Virus record (IMG/VR): IMGVR_UViG_3300021375_000176 | Location: 1-22,496 of that record | DNA: 22,496 nucleotides | Origin: a virus | Strand: one strand, 5' to 3' | Translations under genes and position numbers: made by a program | Shown here: positions 22,207-22,496 of the stretch, one piece after another | Position numbering within the stretch: the first letter of the stretch is position 1 | How the letters are laid out: each line of letters starts with the position of its first letter | The notes under the pieces: generated by a model | The model's input: only the letters and a program-made list of their open reading frames with translations | What the model was told of the DNA's origin: nothing | Database searches by the model: none

Positions 22207-22273
22207 GAGGTATCTCATCAGATATGTTTTCACCTCTAACATATGACACCCCAATTTCTTGAGGTGTTTCGAT
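22207..22273 (-). ncRNA. Hammerhead-ribozyme-like element A
   Basis: Read on the minus strand: AUC-GAAA, stem III ACACCUCAA-GAAA-UUGGGGUGU (9 bp, GNRA loop), C17 with predicted cleavage between 22245 and 22244, stem I AUAUGUU/AACAUAU with loop A-GAGGU-GAA, CUGAUGA-GAU. Loop GAGGU pairs with ACCUC (22207-22211). Stem III is longer and differs in sequence and loop from the other copies, while the core is unchanged. Confidence 0.87.
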
Positions 22274-22275
22274 TT

Positions 22276-22496
22276 TTAAAATGGTATATTTTCAACTAAT
22301 TTATTTTCTAACAAAGTTCGAATTCCATTATAGACATCATTAATATCATCATCATCTAATCTTTTGTTATTCAATTCATCAATTAAATCCATTCCAGTCC
22401 AATTCATAAATCTTTCAACATCTCTTTTAGTTTTAATTTTAGAAATGTCTTGGCAACCACATATAGTAACAATTGCTTCTTGTAAGACTTTTTGAA
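22276..22496 (-). CDS. C-terminal part of an early hypothetical protein, start outside window
   Basis: An open frame enters from the right edge and gives 72 C-terminal residues, with ICGCQDISKIKTKRDVERF, an acidic run LDDDDINDVY and the end LVENIPF. It is rich in charged residues and probably helical. The stop codon lies 5 bases before the CGAAA of ribozyme A, the same arrangement as at elements B to F. The family cannot be judged from this fragment. Confidence 0.75.
   Translation of the reverse strand, partial: QKVLQEAIVTICGCQDISKIKTKRDVERFMNWTGMDLIDELNNKRLDDDDINDVYNGIRTLLENKLVENIPF

Overview
The window is an AT-rich (roughly one-third GC by eye) segment of a lytic, podovirus-like bacteriophage genome. 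The replication genes are of T7 type: family A DNA polymerase, primase-helicase, ssDNA-binding protein, 5'-3' exonuclease, endonuclease I and a single-subunit RNA polymerase. They are combined with a B12-dependent (class II) ribonucleotide reductase, thioredoxin, a ferredoxin, a ThyA-family enzyme, MazG and DUF5664. This combination and the low GC suggest a marine host such as an alphaproteobacterium. That is inference; no host gene is present to prove it.

Layout. A late-type block on the + strand (1-3321) ends with the C-terminal >1,000 residues of a very large protein carrying a complete set of single-subunit RNA polymerase motifs, then a 76-residue protein. It converges on two large terminator hairpins (3326-3375, 3497-3544) with the minus-strand block that fills the rest of the window. 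Read in its own direction (right to left), that block begins with small early genes of unknown function (22496 to about 19000). Next come nucleotide-pool genes (MazG, DUF5664, ThyA-like; 18358-16615), a lipoprotein and small membrane proteins, and the phage RNA polymerase (15346-13115). These are followed by a GIY-YIG nuclease, exonuclease, SSB, primase-helicase and DNA polymerase. After an intrinsic terminator (6982-7023) come the RNR, ferredoxin, endonuclease I and thioredoxin genes. Junctions are tight, often TAATG or ATGA overlaps. Twelve of the listed genes are short ORFs read directly from the sequence.

The most striking content is RNA-level. Seven copies of a hammerhead-ribozyme-like element lie on the minus strand at gene junctions, usually starting 4-8 nt after a stop codon. 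Each has CGAAA, a closed stem III ending in GUC, a closed stem I with a 9-nt loop, then CUGANGA-GAU. Each also has a 5-bp pseudoknot between loop I and the bases after CUGANGAGAU. The pairing is kept in all seven copies with six different sequences, so it is covariation-supported. Classical stem II is reduced to 1-4 bp. I infer that these elements cut the polycistronic early and middle transcripts into gene-sized mRNAs, a cis-acting counterpart of the RNase III processing known for T7. Other junctions in the same operon carry a duplicated 52-nt hairpin cassette, a 22-bp leader stem, or a large hairpin at the RNAP stop codon.

Five near-identical sites (TTAYGCGGATGTATARGTA-like, minus strand) look like promoters of the phage RNA polymerase. 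About 360 nt without a clear gene between ribozyme C and promoter P2 hold tRNA-like T-loop hairpins and other paired segments, probably a structured RNA. The ThyA homologue has Asp where thymidylate synthases have the dUMP-selecting Asn, which points to a dCMP-acting enzyme and possibly modified cytosine in the phage DNA.
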